Shown piece by piece: positions 25,541 through 33,367 of a stretch of 33,367 nucleotides of DNA. Both the position numbers and the translations under genes were made by a program. Each line of letters opens with the position of its first letter. Within the stretch, counting starts at the first letter, position 1. The notes under the pieces were generated by a model, which saw nothing but the letters and a program-made list of their open reading frames with translations, was not told the DNA's origin and made no database searches. Source of the stretch: Chitinophagaceae bacterium (lineage in GTDB: Bacteria > Bacteroidota > Bacteroidia > Chitinophagales > Chitinophagaceae); the NCBI GenBank assembly GCA_947380605.1, contig CANCRO010000024.1, positions 1-33,367 on the forward strand. The letters are read 5' to 3'.

Positions 25541-25880
25541 TAAACCTCTAAACCCAAAATTAATAATTTAATAAATATAATACTCTTCTAAACGCGAGAA
25601 TAATAATCTAATAAATACAATACTTCCCTAAACCCAAGAATAATAATCTAAAAATTCAATACTCCCCTAAACCCAAGAATAATAAACTAATAAATTTAAT
25701 ACTCCTCTAAATCCGAGAATAATAATTCAATAAATTTAATACTCCTCTAAACCCGAGAATAATAATCTAATAAATTCAATACTCCCCTAAACTCGTGCTT
25801 AATAAACTAATAAGTTTAATGAGCCTCTAAACCCGAAAATAATAACCCAACAAATTTAATAAGCCCCTAAACCCAACTTG
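25541..25880 (+). repeat. 40-bp direct tandem repeat array, about 8.5 copies
   Basis: The 342-nt gap between the GT4 stop and the wzm start consists almost wholly of contiguous, imperfect 40-bp units: 25541-25580, 25581-25620, 25621-25659 (39 bp), 25660-25699, 25700-25739, 25740-25779, 25780-25819 and 25820-25859, plus a partial unit, 25860-25880, that runs into the wzm TTG codon. Each unit opens with a core close to CTCTAAACCCGAGAATAAT and continues with an A/T-rich half ending AATTTAA or AATTCAA. The plus strand is very poor in G. The unit is not a multiple of 3 and is full of stops, so it is not coding. No spacers separate the units, which excludes a CRISPR. The role is unknown. Confidence 0.95.
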
Positions 25881-26741
25881 TCAACTACTCAAAAACCACC
25901 ACCAACCTGGGATTTAATCATCGAGCCAAAAGCTGCTTTATTGGATTTGAATATCAGTGAACTATGGCAATACCGAGATTTACTTTGGTTGTTTGTAAAG
26001 CGTGATTTTACTGCACAGTATAAGCAAACGATTCTTGGACCGCTATGGCATTTCATTCAACCGATATTTACCACGATTGTATTTTTAATGGTCTTTGGAA
26101 AAATTGCCAATATACCCACTGATGGAATTGAGCCAGTATTGTTTTATATGAGTGGCATTAGTATTTGGAATTATTTCAGTGCCTGTCTTACCACCACCTC
26201 TAATACATTTGTCGCCAATGCGGGTATTTTTGGAAAAGTATATTTTCCAAGGTTGGTAATGCCGCTCAGTTCAGTGATGAGTAATATGGTAAAGTTCGGG
26301 ATTCAATTTATTTTACTATTGGTAGTAATGGCATGGTTTGGTATGAAGCAGCATTATTTTTATATGGGTTCAAGTTGGTTACTGATTCCTTTATTGGTTG
26401 TGATGATGGCAGGAATGGGATTGGGATTAGGTATTATTATCTCTTCGCTCACCACTAAGTATCGAGACTTTACAGTGTTGATTGGATTTGCAGTTCAATT
26501 ACTCATGTACGCCACACCGATAGCCTATCCTTTATCATTTTTAAAGACTAAATCTTTTGCATCTTGGTTTACTTGGAATCCATTAACTCCGATTGTAGAA
26601 GCTTTTCGCTATTCTCTTTTTGGGACCGGTACGGTAGATTCATTGGGGTTGTTGTATAGTGGGGGATTTATTGTTGTTACGTTACTATTAGGTATGGTAT
26701 TTTTTAGCAAGGTGGAGCGGACTTTTATGGATACGGTTTAG
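25878..26741 (+). CDS. wzm: ABC-2 type polysaccharide export permease (Wzm-like)
   Basis: This 287-residue integral membrane protein is the permease of an ABC exporter that flips lipid-linked O-antigen or capsule glycan across the inner membrane. It has about six hydrophobic helices. Family motifs include RDLLWLFVKRDFTAQYKQT and LGPLWHFIQP on the cytoplasmic amphipathic region (about 32-60) and WNPLTPIVEAFRY near the C-terminus. The only possible start is TTG at 25878, the last codon of the tandem array: no in-frame ATG or GTG lies between a stop at 25860 and the conserved N-terminus. The ATPase gene follows after 30 nt. Confidence 0.93.
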   Translation: MSTTQKPPPTWDLIIEPKAALLDLNISELWQYRDLLWLFVKRDFTAQYKQTILGPLWHFIQPIFTTIVFLMVFGKIANIPTDGIEPVLFYMSGISIWNYFSACLTTTSNTFVANAGIFGKVYFPRLVMPLSSVMSNMVKFGIQFILLLVVMAWFGMKQHYFYMGSSWLLIPLLVVMMAGMGLGLGIIISSLTTKYRDFTVLIGFAVQLLMYATPIAYPLSFLKTKSFASWFTWNPLTPIVEAFRYSLFGTGTVDSLGLLYSGGFIVVTLLLGMVFFSKVERTFMDTV

Positions 26742-26771
26742 GTAATTATTAAATTAAATTTTTATAATATT

Positions 26772-28049
26772 TTGAGTTCAGTTATTCAAGTAGAAAATCT
26801 TTCAAAGCAATATAGACTAGGTACTGTTGGAACAGGTTCTTTTTCGCATGACTTTAATAGAGCCTGGCATCGAATAAGGGGTAAGGAAGATCCTTATTTA
26901 AAAATTGGCGATGTCAACGACAGAACCCAGCGTGGAAAGAGCGATTATGTTTGGGCGCTAAAAGATATCAATTTCGAAGTGAAGCAGGGTGAAGTGATGG
27001 GTATCATTGGTCGAAATGGTGCAGGAAAAAGTACGCTATTAAAAATACTCAGTCGCACTACTTCCCCCAGTTCCGGATCTGTAAAAATAAAGGGGAGGGT
27101 AGCTAGTTTGTTAGAGGTAGGAACTGGTTTTCATCCTGAACTAAGTGGTAGGGATAATATTTTTTTAAATGGTGCCATACTAGGAATGAGTAAACAGGAA
27201 ATTAAATCCAAATTTGATGAGATTGTTGATTTTTCAGGGGTAGAGCGATACATTGATACGCCTGTAAAAAGATACTCCTCAGGTATGTATGTGCGGCTAG
27301 CATTTGGAGTCGCAGCACATTTAGAACCTGAGATTTTAATTGTGGATGAGGTACTTGCAGTGGGTGATGCGGAGTTTCAAAAAAAGGCATTGGGAAAGAT
27401 GAAAGAGGTTAGCACCAAAGAGGGGAGGACGGTATTGTTTGTGAGTCATAATATGGGTGCTATTAGGGCATTATGCCAGACAGCGATAATATTGAAAAAC
27501 GGCACTACTCATTATATTGGTGAAGTAGAAGATGGAGTTTCTAACTATTTACGAATTTCTTCTGAAAACTTTCAGGGTAGTCTTTTGAAAAGAACAGATA
27601 GAGAAGGGAACGGTAAATTTAAGTTTATTAATATAGATATCAAAAATGAGAAGGGCGAAAGGACGAATACATTATTCTGTAATGAAAGTGTAAGTTTTTT
27701 AATTCAATTTACTAGGGAGGGAATTGATGTTTCTAGGATAATATTATCATTAGGATTAAAAGATCAAAACAATGAATTGATTGCATTCTTTACTTCTGAT
27801 GAAATGGGCTTTTACTTGAATGAAGATAGTAATTGCTATCAATTAGATATTCCTCATCTGGCTCTGCGTGCAGGAGATTATTCTGTTTGGTTATTTGCAT
27901 CTTATCAGACAACTGATCCTAAAGATTTCTGCGATGTGATAGATTCAGCAATAATGATTTCTATTTTGCCTATCGACTTTTGGGTATCCGGTAAAATGAT
28001 ACGAGCTAGAAACACGGCTTTTTTTAATGGTATTTATTCACAACTATAA
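26772..28049 (+). CDS. wzt: Polysaccharide ABC exporter ATPase with Wzt C-terminal domain
   Basis: This 425-residue ATPase partners with the Wzm-like permease. Walker A is GRNGAGKST (about 80-88), the Q-loop region SLLEVGTGFHPELSG is typical of the Wzt/TagH group, the signature is KRYSSGM (about 167-173), and Walker B is ILIVDEVLAVGD. The C-terminal 170 residues (from about 255) form a beta-sandwich of the Wzt_C type, which in known systems binds the modified end of the glycan and so sets export specificity. The start is TTG at 26772; no nearby ATG gives a complete N-terminus. FkbM follows after 44 nt. Confidence 0.95.
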   Translation: MSSVIQVENLSKQYRLGTVGTGSFSHDFNRAWHRIRGKEDPYLKIGDVNDRTQRGKSDYVWALKDINFEVKQGEVMGIIGRNGAGKSTLLKILSRTTSPSSGSVKIKGRVASLLEVGTGFHPELSGRDNIFLNGAILGMSKQEIKSKFDEIVDFSGVERYIDTPVKRYSSGMYVRLAFGVAAHLEPEILIVDEVLAVGDAEFQKKALGKMKEVSTKEGRTVLFVSHNMGAIRALCQTAIILKNGTTHYIGEVEDGVSNYLRISSENFQGSLLKRTDREGNGKFKFINIDIKNEKGERTNTLFCNESVSFLIQFTREGIDVSRIILSLGLKDQNNELIAFFTSDEMGFYLNEDSNCYQLDIPHLALRAGDYSVWLFASYQTTDPKDFCDVIDSAIMISILPIDFWVSGKMIRARNTAFFNGIYSQL

Positions 28050-28093
28050 ATCTCAATAAAACTATATATTCTTCGCAGGATAATATTTAAATT

Positions 28094-28984
28094 ATGGACG
28101 CAGAATTACTTAAAAGGCCACGCTTGTTTTTAACTAAATTGTTAAGGCGTTACACACTCAAGCATGGATCGCGAGGGATTAGGAATTATATTAGAAATTC
28201 CGGTAGAAAATGGTGTGTAGATGACGAACTTAAAGTGCCTACTAGCCAGGGATTTTGGATGCGAGCCTCACCTAAAGACTATGCAACTTATGGGATTTAT
28301 TTTTTTGGCAATTACGATCTATCAATGACTTCTGTTTTTTCACATCTCATAAAACCAGGTGATACTGTTTGGGATATTGGTACCGAGCGGGGCTGGTTCA
28401 CATTGCAGATGGCAATGCTAGTTGGTGCAAATGGAAGGGTGGATTCATTTGAGGCTTTTCCGCCAACAGTTGAAAAATTGAAAGCTAATGTTGACTTAAA
28501 TAACTTTCACCATGTTCATGTGAACGGCGTTGCCGTATGTGATGTAAATTCAAAAATGTGGTTTGTACCTCCATCGAATAATGTAACAAATAACATAAGT
28601 TTTTTAGATCATTGTAATGGCATAGGATATTTAACAGTTAGCCAGGAATCAGGAGCCATTGAAGTAAATACTATTAATCTAAATGATTACTATGAATCTG
28701 AGAAGATTCAAAAAGTATCACTTATGAAAATTGATATTGAGGGCGCAGAGGTAAGTGCGCTGAGGGGTGCAGATAAGCTAATACGAAAAGATAAGCCTGT
28801 AATTGCCATTGAATATAATCGTCAAACAGCCTTACGCGGTGGTTCCAGTGTCGAAGAATTAAATGAATTGATTCTCTCATATAATTATAAGCTTTTTCTC
28901 TTTGAAAAAAAGTTTGTCCCTTTTGATTTATCAATGCATACCAGTGAGGATGTTGTATTAAATGTCTACTGTTTTCCAAACTGA
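28094..28984 (+). CDS. FkbM family methyltransferase
   Basis: This 296-residue SAM-dependent O-methyltransferase is of the FkbM family, which commonly methylates sugars in polysaccharide loci. The SAM motif I is DIGTERGWFT (about 93-102), where relatives usually have DIGANIGYYT, so Ala-Asn is replaced by Thr-Glu. The acidic ribose-binding residue lies in DSFEAFPPTVEKLKAN, and the family signature MKIDIEGAEVSALRGA is intact. Adjacent to a Wzt with a glycan-binding domain, it might add a terminal methyl group that caps the chain, as in some ABC-exported O-antigens; that is inference. Confidence 0.9.
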   Translation: MDAELLKRPRLFLTKLLRRYTLKHGSRGIRNYIRNSGRKWCVDDELKVPTSQGFWMRASPKDYATYGIYFFGNYDLSMTSVFSHLIKPGDTVWDIGTERGWFTLQMAMLVGANGRVDSFEAFPPTVEKLKANVDLNNFHHVHVNGVAVCDVNSKMWFVPPSNNVTNNISFLDHCNGIGYLTVSQESGAIEVNTINLNDYYESEKIQKVSLMKIDIEGAEVSALRGADKLIRKDKPVIAIEYNRQTALRGGSSVEELNELILSYNYKLFLFEKKFVPFDLSMHTSEDVVLNVYCFPN

Positions 28985-29007
28985 TATAGAATAAATTTTT
29001 ACTATAA

Positions 29008-30204
29008 TTGACAATAGCTTTTTTTGTTACAGCGTTTCCTAGTTTGTCAGAAACATTTATTTCAAACCAAATTATTTCATTGCAAGATAATGGGCACTTA
29101 GTTCATATTTTTTCACAGGAAAAACCGTCCGATAAAAAAATACATAAGGTAGTTGAGGAGGCCGACTTACTTAGAAATACTTTTTATCTACAATGTATTT
29201 CGAAAAATCGGATAGGAAGAATTGCTAATCTTCTATCTAAACTAGTACGCTACTTCACTATCGATAAAATAATAAAGGTTTACAATTTTTCCTTTAAAAA
29301 TAAAGGGAAATGCTCTGTTTATGAACTTACTCATTATCTAGACAAACCAGCTTATGATGTTTTACATGCTCACTTTGGGCAAAATGGCAACTATGTGGCA
29401 CAATTAAGAATTAACGGCTTATTTAAAAATGCTAAATTTGTAACATCTTTTCATGGGTATGACCTAATGGTTAAACCTAGCTTTTATACCCAACTGTTCG
29501 ATTCGGATGTGACTATTACTGTTAATTCGAAATTTTCAAAAAATCAAGTATTAAACCTTAATTGCACTTTAGATAAAGTTCATATTTTACCGGTAGGACT
29601 CAATACCAATTTTTTTACCAGAAACAACACAAATAGTAAAGTATTCTGTTTGTTATTTGTGGGAAGACTTATAGAATTGAAAGGTCCAGATATATTTCTC
29701 GAAATTTGTAAGGAATTGTTAGCGAGAAATAAAATAATTTTCAAGGCTATTGTTGTTGGAGATGGGGTATTAAAAAATCAATTGGAAAAGAAAATAGATA
29801 GCTTGTATTTGAATTCTATTGTTGAATTAGTTGGCTCAAAAACACAGGAGCAAATCAAAGAATATATGGAAAAGGCTGATGTTTTTATTTTGCCTGGTAT
29901 TACTTATAAGGGTAGATCTGAAACCCAAGGTTTAGTGATACAGGAAGCGCAATCAATGCAAATTCCGGTAATTATTTCTGATGCAGGAGGAATGGCGGAA
30001 GGGATATTAGATGGCATAACGGGTTTTGTGGTGAAACAAAATGCTATTAAGCAATTTGTTGAAAAAGTCGAATTGTTAGCATGTGAAAATGTTGTAAGAA
30101 AAAGAATGGGATATGTTGCTAAAAAATTCGTTAAAGAAAAATATGAAATTGAAAAATTAACTAATCAATTACTTACAATATATGACTGTAGGTTGGATAA
30201 ATAA
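29008..30204 (+). CDS. Glycosyltransferase, GT4 type (WcaL/AmsK-like)
   Basis: This 398-residue GT-B enzyme resembles colanic-acid-type glycosyltransferases of the WcaL group. It has the typical opening FPSLSETFISNQI, then HAHFGQNGNYVAQL and TSFHGYDLM in the N-domain. In the C-domain it has FVGRLIELKGPDIFL and the EX7E motif in SETQGLVIQEAQSMQIP. The start is TTG at 29008, 23 nt after the FkbM stop; the protein begins directly at its first Rossmann strand, so nothing is missing. Donor and acceptor are unknown. Confidence 0.9.
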   Translation: MTIAFFVTAFPSLSETFISNQIISLQDNGHLVHIFSQEKPSDKKIHKVVEEADLLRNTFYLQCISKNRIGRIANLLSKLVRYFTIDKIIKVYNFSFKNKGKCSVYELTHYLDKPAYDVLHAHFGQNGNYVAQLRINGLFKNAKFVTSFHGYDLMVKPSFYTQLFDSDVTITVNSKFSKNQVLNLNCTLDKVHILPVGLNTNFFTRNNTNSKVFCLLFVGRLIELKGPDIFLEICKELLARNKIIFKAIVVGDGVLKNQLEKKIDSLYLNSIVELVGSKTQEQIKEYMEKADVFILPGITYKGRSETQGLVIQEAQSMQIPVIISDAGGMAEGILDGITGFVVKQNAIKQFVEKVELLACENVVRKRMGYVAKKFVKEKYEIEKLTNQLLTIYDCRLDK

Positions 30205-31153
30205 TGAGTTTATTAAAGGACTCGTTTCTGTTATTATTCCTACTTATAACCGTAGTAATTTATTGTCGGAAGCTATTCATTCAGTCATTTCTCAATCTTA
30301 TAGACCCATTGAATGTATTATAGTGGATGATGGGTCGATTGATAATACAAAAGATATTTATAATAATGTAGTTGACTATATTGATGATCAATTTAGTATT
30401 AAGTATATATATCAAATAAATAGTGGTGTTCAAGTTGCTCGTAATATAGGAACAATCGCATCGTCTGGTGAATTTATTCAGTACTTAGACTCTGATGATT
30501 TGTTGATGACTGATAAATTATTGATACAGGTAGATTATTTAAATAATCATACAATATGTGATGGTGTATTTGGCGACTGGCAAGTAGGTACTTTAGTGAA
30601 TTACAAAGTAATCATAGCTCATAAGGAAGATGACTTGATTACTCAGTTTCTTACTGGGTGTTGTATTTCAAACTTTAGCTTTTTAATGCGAAGAAACATT
30701 ATAGCCAAAATTGGGTGCTGGGATATAGGTATTAATCGAAATCAAGAAATTGATTTTCAATTGCAAGGATTATTGATAGGCGCGCGTTATGATTACCTTT
30801 CATTAATGTGTGGTTTTTGGCGATTTCACAAAAATGATCGAATTTCTATTAATACTGGATTAAAAGAAACAATCATTTTTTTTGAAAAATGGGAAACAGT
30901 TTTGTCAAAAAATATGTTACTTACTCCAATATTGTGTAAAAGACTTGCAAATTTATATTGGTGGTTATTTACTCAAAACAAATTTGATGATAAGGATTTA
31001 CTATTAAAATTGCTCAAAAAGTTGGTTATATTCGATCCAGCCTTTCATCTTTTCACCTTCACTAGATTTAAATTATTATCAAATATATTGGGTTATTATT
31101 TTTGTTTGAGGATCTCGTTTTATAGATTAAGGGTTATATATTTTCAAAAGTGA
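30182..31153 (+). CDS. Glycosyltransferase family 2
   Basis: This 323-residue inverting GT-A glycosyltransferase has the opening strand VSVIIPTYNRSNLL, the nucleotide motif IIVDDGSIDNT and the metal-binding DXD region QYLDSDDLL. The C-terminal part (about 200-323) is helical, with hydrophobic and Lys-rich segments that may bind the membrane. The ATG at 30182 overlaps the upstream GT4 gene by 23 nt in another frame. No later ATG precedes the GT-A core, so this start is preferred. The next gene starts within its stop codon (TGATG). Confidence 0.9.
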   Translation: MTVGWINNEFIKGLVSVIIPTYNRSNLLSEAIHSVISQSYRPIECIIVDDGSIDNTKDIYNNVVDYIDDQFSIKYIYQINSGVQVARNIGTIASSGEFIQYLDSDDLLMTDKLLIQVDYLNNHTICDGVFGDWQVGTLVNYKVIIAHKEDDLITQFLTGCCISNFSFLMRRNIIAKIGCWDIGINRNQEIDFQLQGLLIGARYDYLSLMCGFWRFHKNDRISINTGLKETIIFFEKWETVLSKNMLLTPILCKRLANLYWWLFTQNKFDDKDLLLKLLKKLVIFDPAFHLFTFTRFKLLSNILGYYFCLRISFYRLRVIYFQK

Positions 31154-32682
31154 TGGTATTTATTAAGAATAAAGTTTCAATAATAATTACATGTTTTAAC
31201 CAACAGTTATTTATTAGTGAGTGTGTTCAAAGTGTTTTATCTCAAACCTATATAAATTGGGAATGTATTATAATTGATGACGGATCATCAGACAATACTA
31301 AATTAATTTGTGAAAATTTTGCTTCAATAGATAATAGAATCCGATATTATTATCAAGATAATCAGGGAGTAACAATCTCCAGAAACAATGGGTTTAAAAT
31401 TGCCAATGGTGAATATGTACACTTTTTAGACGGAGATGATTATATAGCATCTGAAAAATTTGCTATTCAAATTGAGTTTATGAATGATCATCAAGATATT
31501 GATATTTGTTATACAAATCATACACATTTATTTCATGAGAAAAAGATTTCAGTCCAATATAAATTTAAACCACTCAATGGATGTCCCTTAAAAGAATTAC
31601 TATACGAATATGATTACGGTGTTAGTATTCCTATTCACTCTGCTATGTTAAGGCATACAATTTGGAATAAAGATGAAATGCCTTTCGAAATTGATTATCA
31701 AGGTAGATATGAGGATTGGGTATTCTGGGTTAATATTGCTTTAAAGAAAAGAAATTTTTATTTTATTAATTATGATTTAGCAGTTTATAGAATTCATCAA
31801 CTTAATTTTTGCAGTAATCCGATTGAAGTATTAAATCATTCTACTAATGCAATGTTATTTATTTCTACAAAACTCTTTGGTTCTGATAAAGACAATTTTT
31901 TGTTGAATAGACAACTTCTATTAATGAACCGCTATCAGGATTATTTATTTTCGGCTATTCAACCAAAATTTATTTTTAAAAATATAGTAGATTATTTAAT
32001 TCTATTTTCAAATAGATTTAAAAATAGATCTCTTAAAACAAAACTTGACATCATTAATTTTATTTCATTTAAAAAATACCTATTTCAAATTTTTATCTCT
32101 AGAAAAAGATTATCTAATAAGAATTTTTCAATTATTTCTAATAATTGTTGGGGTGGTCGTGTTTATAAAGAGTTAAAAGTTCCTTACTTTACACCGACAA
32201 TAGGGTTGTATTTTTTTTCTTCCTGCTATATTAAATTTGTACAAAATTTAGAATATTACTTAAATCAACCGCTAAATTTTATTATTACTTCAAAATATGA
32301 GAAAGCAAATAATTTAAGAGTTAATAATCCTTATCCAATTGGAATATTAAATAATGATGTAGAAGTTCATTTTTTGCATTATTATACTAAATCGGATGCC
32401 TTAGAGAAGTGGAATAGGCGAAAAGATCGTATAAACTATAATAATTTATTTTTTTCTTTTACTGATAATGAATCTTGTTCTTTTGACGAGATTCAAGCTT
32501 TTGACAATTTAGATTTCAATAAGGTTTTTTTTTCTTCTAAAAATCTTGAAAGTATTCAATCTTTAATTTGGTTAAAGCAGTTCACTGCTAGTGACGGAAT
32601 AGGTGATATTTATTCTAATCCAAGAGTATACAGAAAGTATTTTGATGCTGTTGATTGGTTGAATTCTACAACTAATCAATAG
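31153..32682 (+). CDS. GT2 glycosyltransferase fused to a DUF1919 domain
   Basis: This 509-residue protein appears to have two domains. The N-terminal part (about 1-230) is a GT2 transferase with VSIIITCFNQQLF, CIIIDDGSSDNT and the DXD motif HFLDGDDYI. After a basic, aromatic-rich linker (about 230-325), residues 328-500 match what I recall of DUF1919, found in exopolysaccharide loci: SNNCWGGRVYKEL, TPTIGLYFFSSCYIKF, YPIGIL, VEVHFLHYYTKSDALEKW and a final FSFTDNESCSF block. DUF1919 has no established activity. The fusion suggests that both act on the same growing glycan. The start is the ATG at 31153, sharing one base with the previous stop codon. Confidence 0.85.
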   Translation: MVFIKNKVSIIITCFNQQLFISECVQSVLSQTYINWECIIIDDGSSDNTKLICENFASIDNRIRYYYQDNQGVTISRNNGFKIANGEYVHFLDGDDYIASEKFAIQIEFMNDHQDIDICYTNHTHLFHEKKISVQYKFKPLNGCPLKELLYEYDYGVSIPIHSAMLRHTIWNKDEMPFEIDYQGRYEDWVFWVNIALKKRNFYFINYDLAVYRIHQLNFCSNPIEVLNHSTNAMLFISTKLFGSDKDNFLLNRQLLLMNRYQDYLFSAIQPKFIFKNIVDYLILFSNRFKNRSLKTKLDIINFISFKKYLFQIFISRKRLSNKNFSIISNNCWGGRVYKELKVPYFTPTIGLYFFSSCYIKFVQNLEYYLNQPLNFIITSKYEKANNLRVNNPYPIGILNNDVEVHFLHYYTKSDALEKWNRRKDRINYNNLFFSFTDNESCSFDEIQAFDNLDFNKVFFSSKNLESIQSLIWLKQFTASDGIGDIYSNPRVYRKYFDAVDWLNSTTNQ

Positions 32683-32750
32683 TTTTTAATGATCATATTG
32701 TAGGTTATGAAATCGTATATTAGTAAAATTCTTTTCTTTTGCAATAATTT

Positions 32751-33367
32751 ATGACTGCTATTAAGGTTTCTGTGATTATTCCTGTATTTAATGCTGAAAA
32801 ATATTTGAAGCAGTGTATTTATTCCATTATTCATCAAACCCTTAAAGAAATTGAAATTATTATTATTAATGATGGTAGTACTGATGAAAGTAGATGTATT
32901 ATTGACAATTTTTTAGCATTGGATCGTCGAATTATTTTTATTGATGGACACAATAAAGGGGTTAGTTCAGCGAGGAATAGTGGAATTGAAATTGCTCAAG
33001 GGGAATTTGTTGGTTTTGTTGATGCTGATGATTGGATTGATCCTGATATGTTTTTTAATTTATATTCTACTGCTAAAGAATCTAAAGCTGATATGGTTAT
33101 TTGTAATACAAATATTTTTCTCAATAATGTTTTAGTGAATGACCGTCTTAATTTGTTAGATATTTATATTGATAACTCAAAATTAAAGAACCTTGAATTT
33201 ATAAATTTGATGCGTTTTAAATATGATTACGCTAATTGGAATAAACTTTATTCTTTATCAATGATTAAACATAATCATCTTCAGTTTAATGAACAAATGC
33301 ATATATTCGAAGATCTTTTTTTTAATTGTTGTTGCTTTCTTTTTACAAAAAATATTTCAATTTATCC
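32751..33367 (+). CDS. Glycosyltransferase family 2, 3' end cut by window
   Basis: I translated 205 codons from the ATG at 32751 to the window edge without a stop. The protein opens with VSVIIPVFNAEKYLKQCI, followed by IIIINDGSTDESRCI and the DXD motif GFVDADDWIDPDM, all diagnostic of a GT-A family 2 transferase. The later NWNKLYSLSMIK and FEDLFFNC are common in capsule GT2 enzymes of the EpsJ/WfgS type. It lies 68 nt after the GT2-DUF1919 gene. A TTCTTTTG element, one mismatch from TAnnTTTG, lies shortly before its start. The locus therefore continues to the right. Confidence 0.92.
   Translation, partial: MTAIKVSVIIPVFNAEKYLKQCIYSIIHQTLKEIEIIIINDGSTDESRCIIDNFLALDRRIIFIDGHNKGVSSARNSGIEIAQGEFVGFVDADDWIDPDMFFNLYSTAKESKADMVICNTNIFLNNVLVNDRLNLLDIYIDNSKLKNLEFINLMRFKYDYANWNKLYSLSMIKHNHLQFNEQMHIFEDLFFNCCCFLFTKNISIY

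Noticed and set aside
25541-25880. CRISPR-like array
   Set aside because: The 40-bp units are directly contiguous with no unique spacers, and no cas gene is nearby; it is a tandem repeat.
25541-25880. Telomere-like CCCTAAACC motifs
   Set aside because: The resemblance is short and occurs once per 40-bp unit inside a bacterial operon; there is no end structure or hairpin suggesting a replicon end.
32941-33135. Plus-strand 64-codon frame near the right edge
   Set aside because: It overlaps in another frame the truncated GT2, which has clear GT-A motifs and runs to the window end.

Overview
The window looks like chromosomal DNA of a Bacteroidota bacterium, most likely in or near the Chitinophagaceae. 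It is AT-rich, start codons are rarely preceded by a Shine-Dalgarno sequence, and several genes have the Bacteroidota -7 promoter element TAnnTTTG upstream. The protein set fits this: DUF2851, a UbiA/Maf pair, an UpxY-like antiterminator and a PID-CTERM-type small protein. The family-level placement is inference only; no rRNA or tRNA gene was found.

Positions 1-18000 are housekeeping. On the minus strand lie an O6-alkylguanine-DNA alkyltransferase (cut by the window edge), a DUF952 protein, a SirB1-like transglutaminase-fold protein, topA with a clear terminator, and an alpha/beta hydrolase. On the plus strand follow a DUF2520 Rossmann protein, a [2Fe-2S] ferredoxin with iscX, a UbiA prenyltransferase, Maf and DUF2851. 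After these come a minus-strand OsmC gene, a secreted barrel-like protein, lipA, and a glycogen block: a ROK kinase divergent from glgA and glgC. A class I aminotransferase and a strong terminator close this half.

Positions 18265 to the right edge are one plus-strand surface-polysaccharide locus that continues beyond the window. Its order is: a small PID-CTERM-like sorted protein, a Wza-like export lipoprotein, a Wzc-like tyrosine kinase with a Gly-Tyr tail, an UpxY/NusG-like antiterminator, a glutamine-dependent asparagine synthetase homologue, a GT4 glycosyltransferase, a 40-bp tandem repeat array filling the whole following gap, Wzm and Wzt ABC exporter subunits, an FkbM methyltransferase, a second GT4, a GT2, a GT2-DUF1919 fusion and a truncated GT2. 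The likely logic is that glycosyl- and methyltransferases build and modify a glycan, Wzm/Wzt flips it, Wza/Wzc control export and chain length, and UpxY keeps polymerase moving through the long operon. No exosortase, wzx or wzy gene is visible.

The observations most worth a second look are the 40-bp array between a glycosyltransferase and a TTG-initiated wzm, the PID-CTERM-like protein heading the locus, the GT2-DUF1919 fusion, the repeat-encoded tyrosine tail of Wzc, and palindromes placed over the 5' ends of two genes. I did not find a clearly new defence or mobile system.
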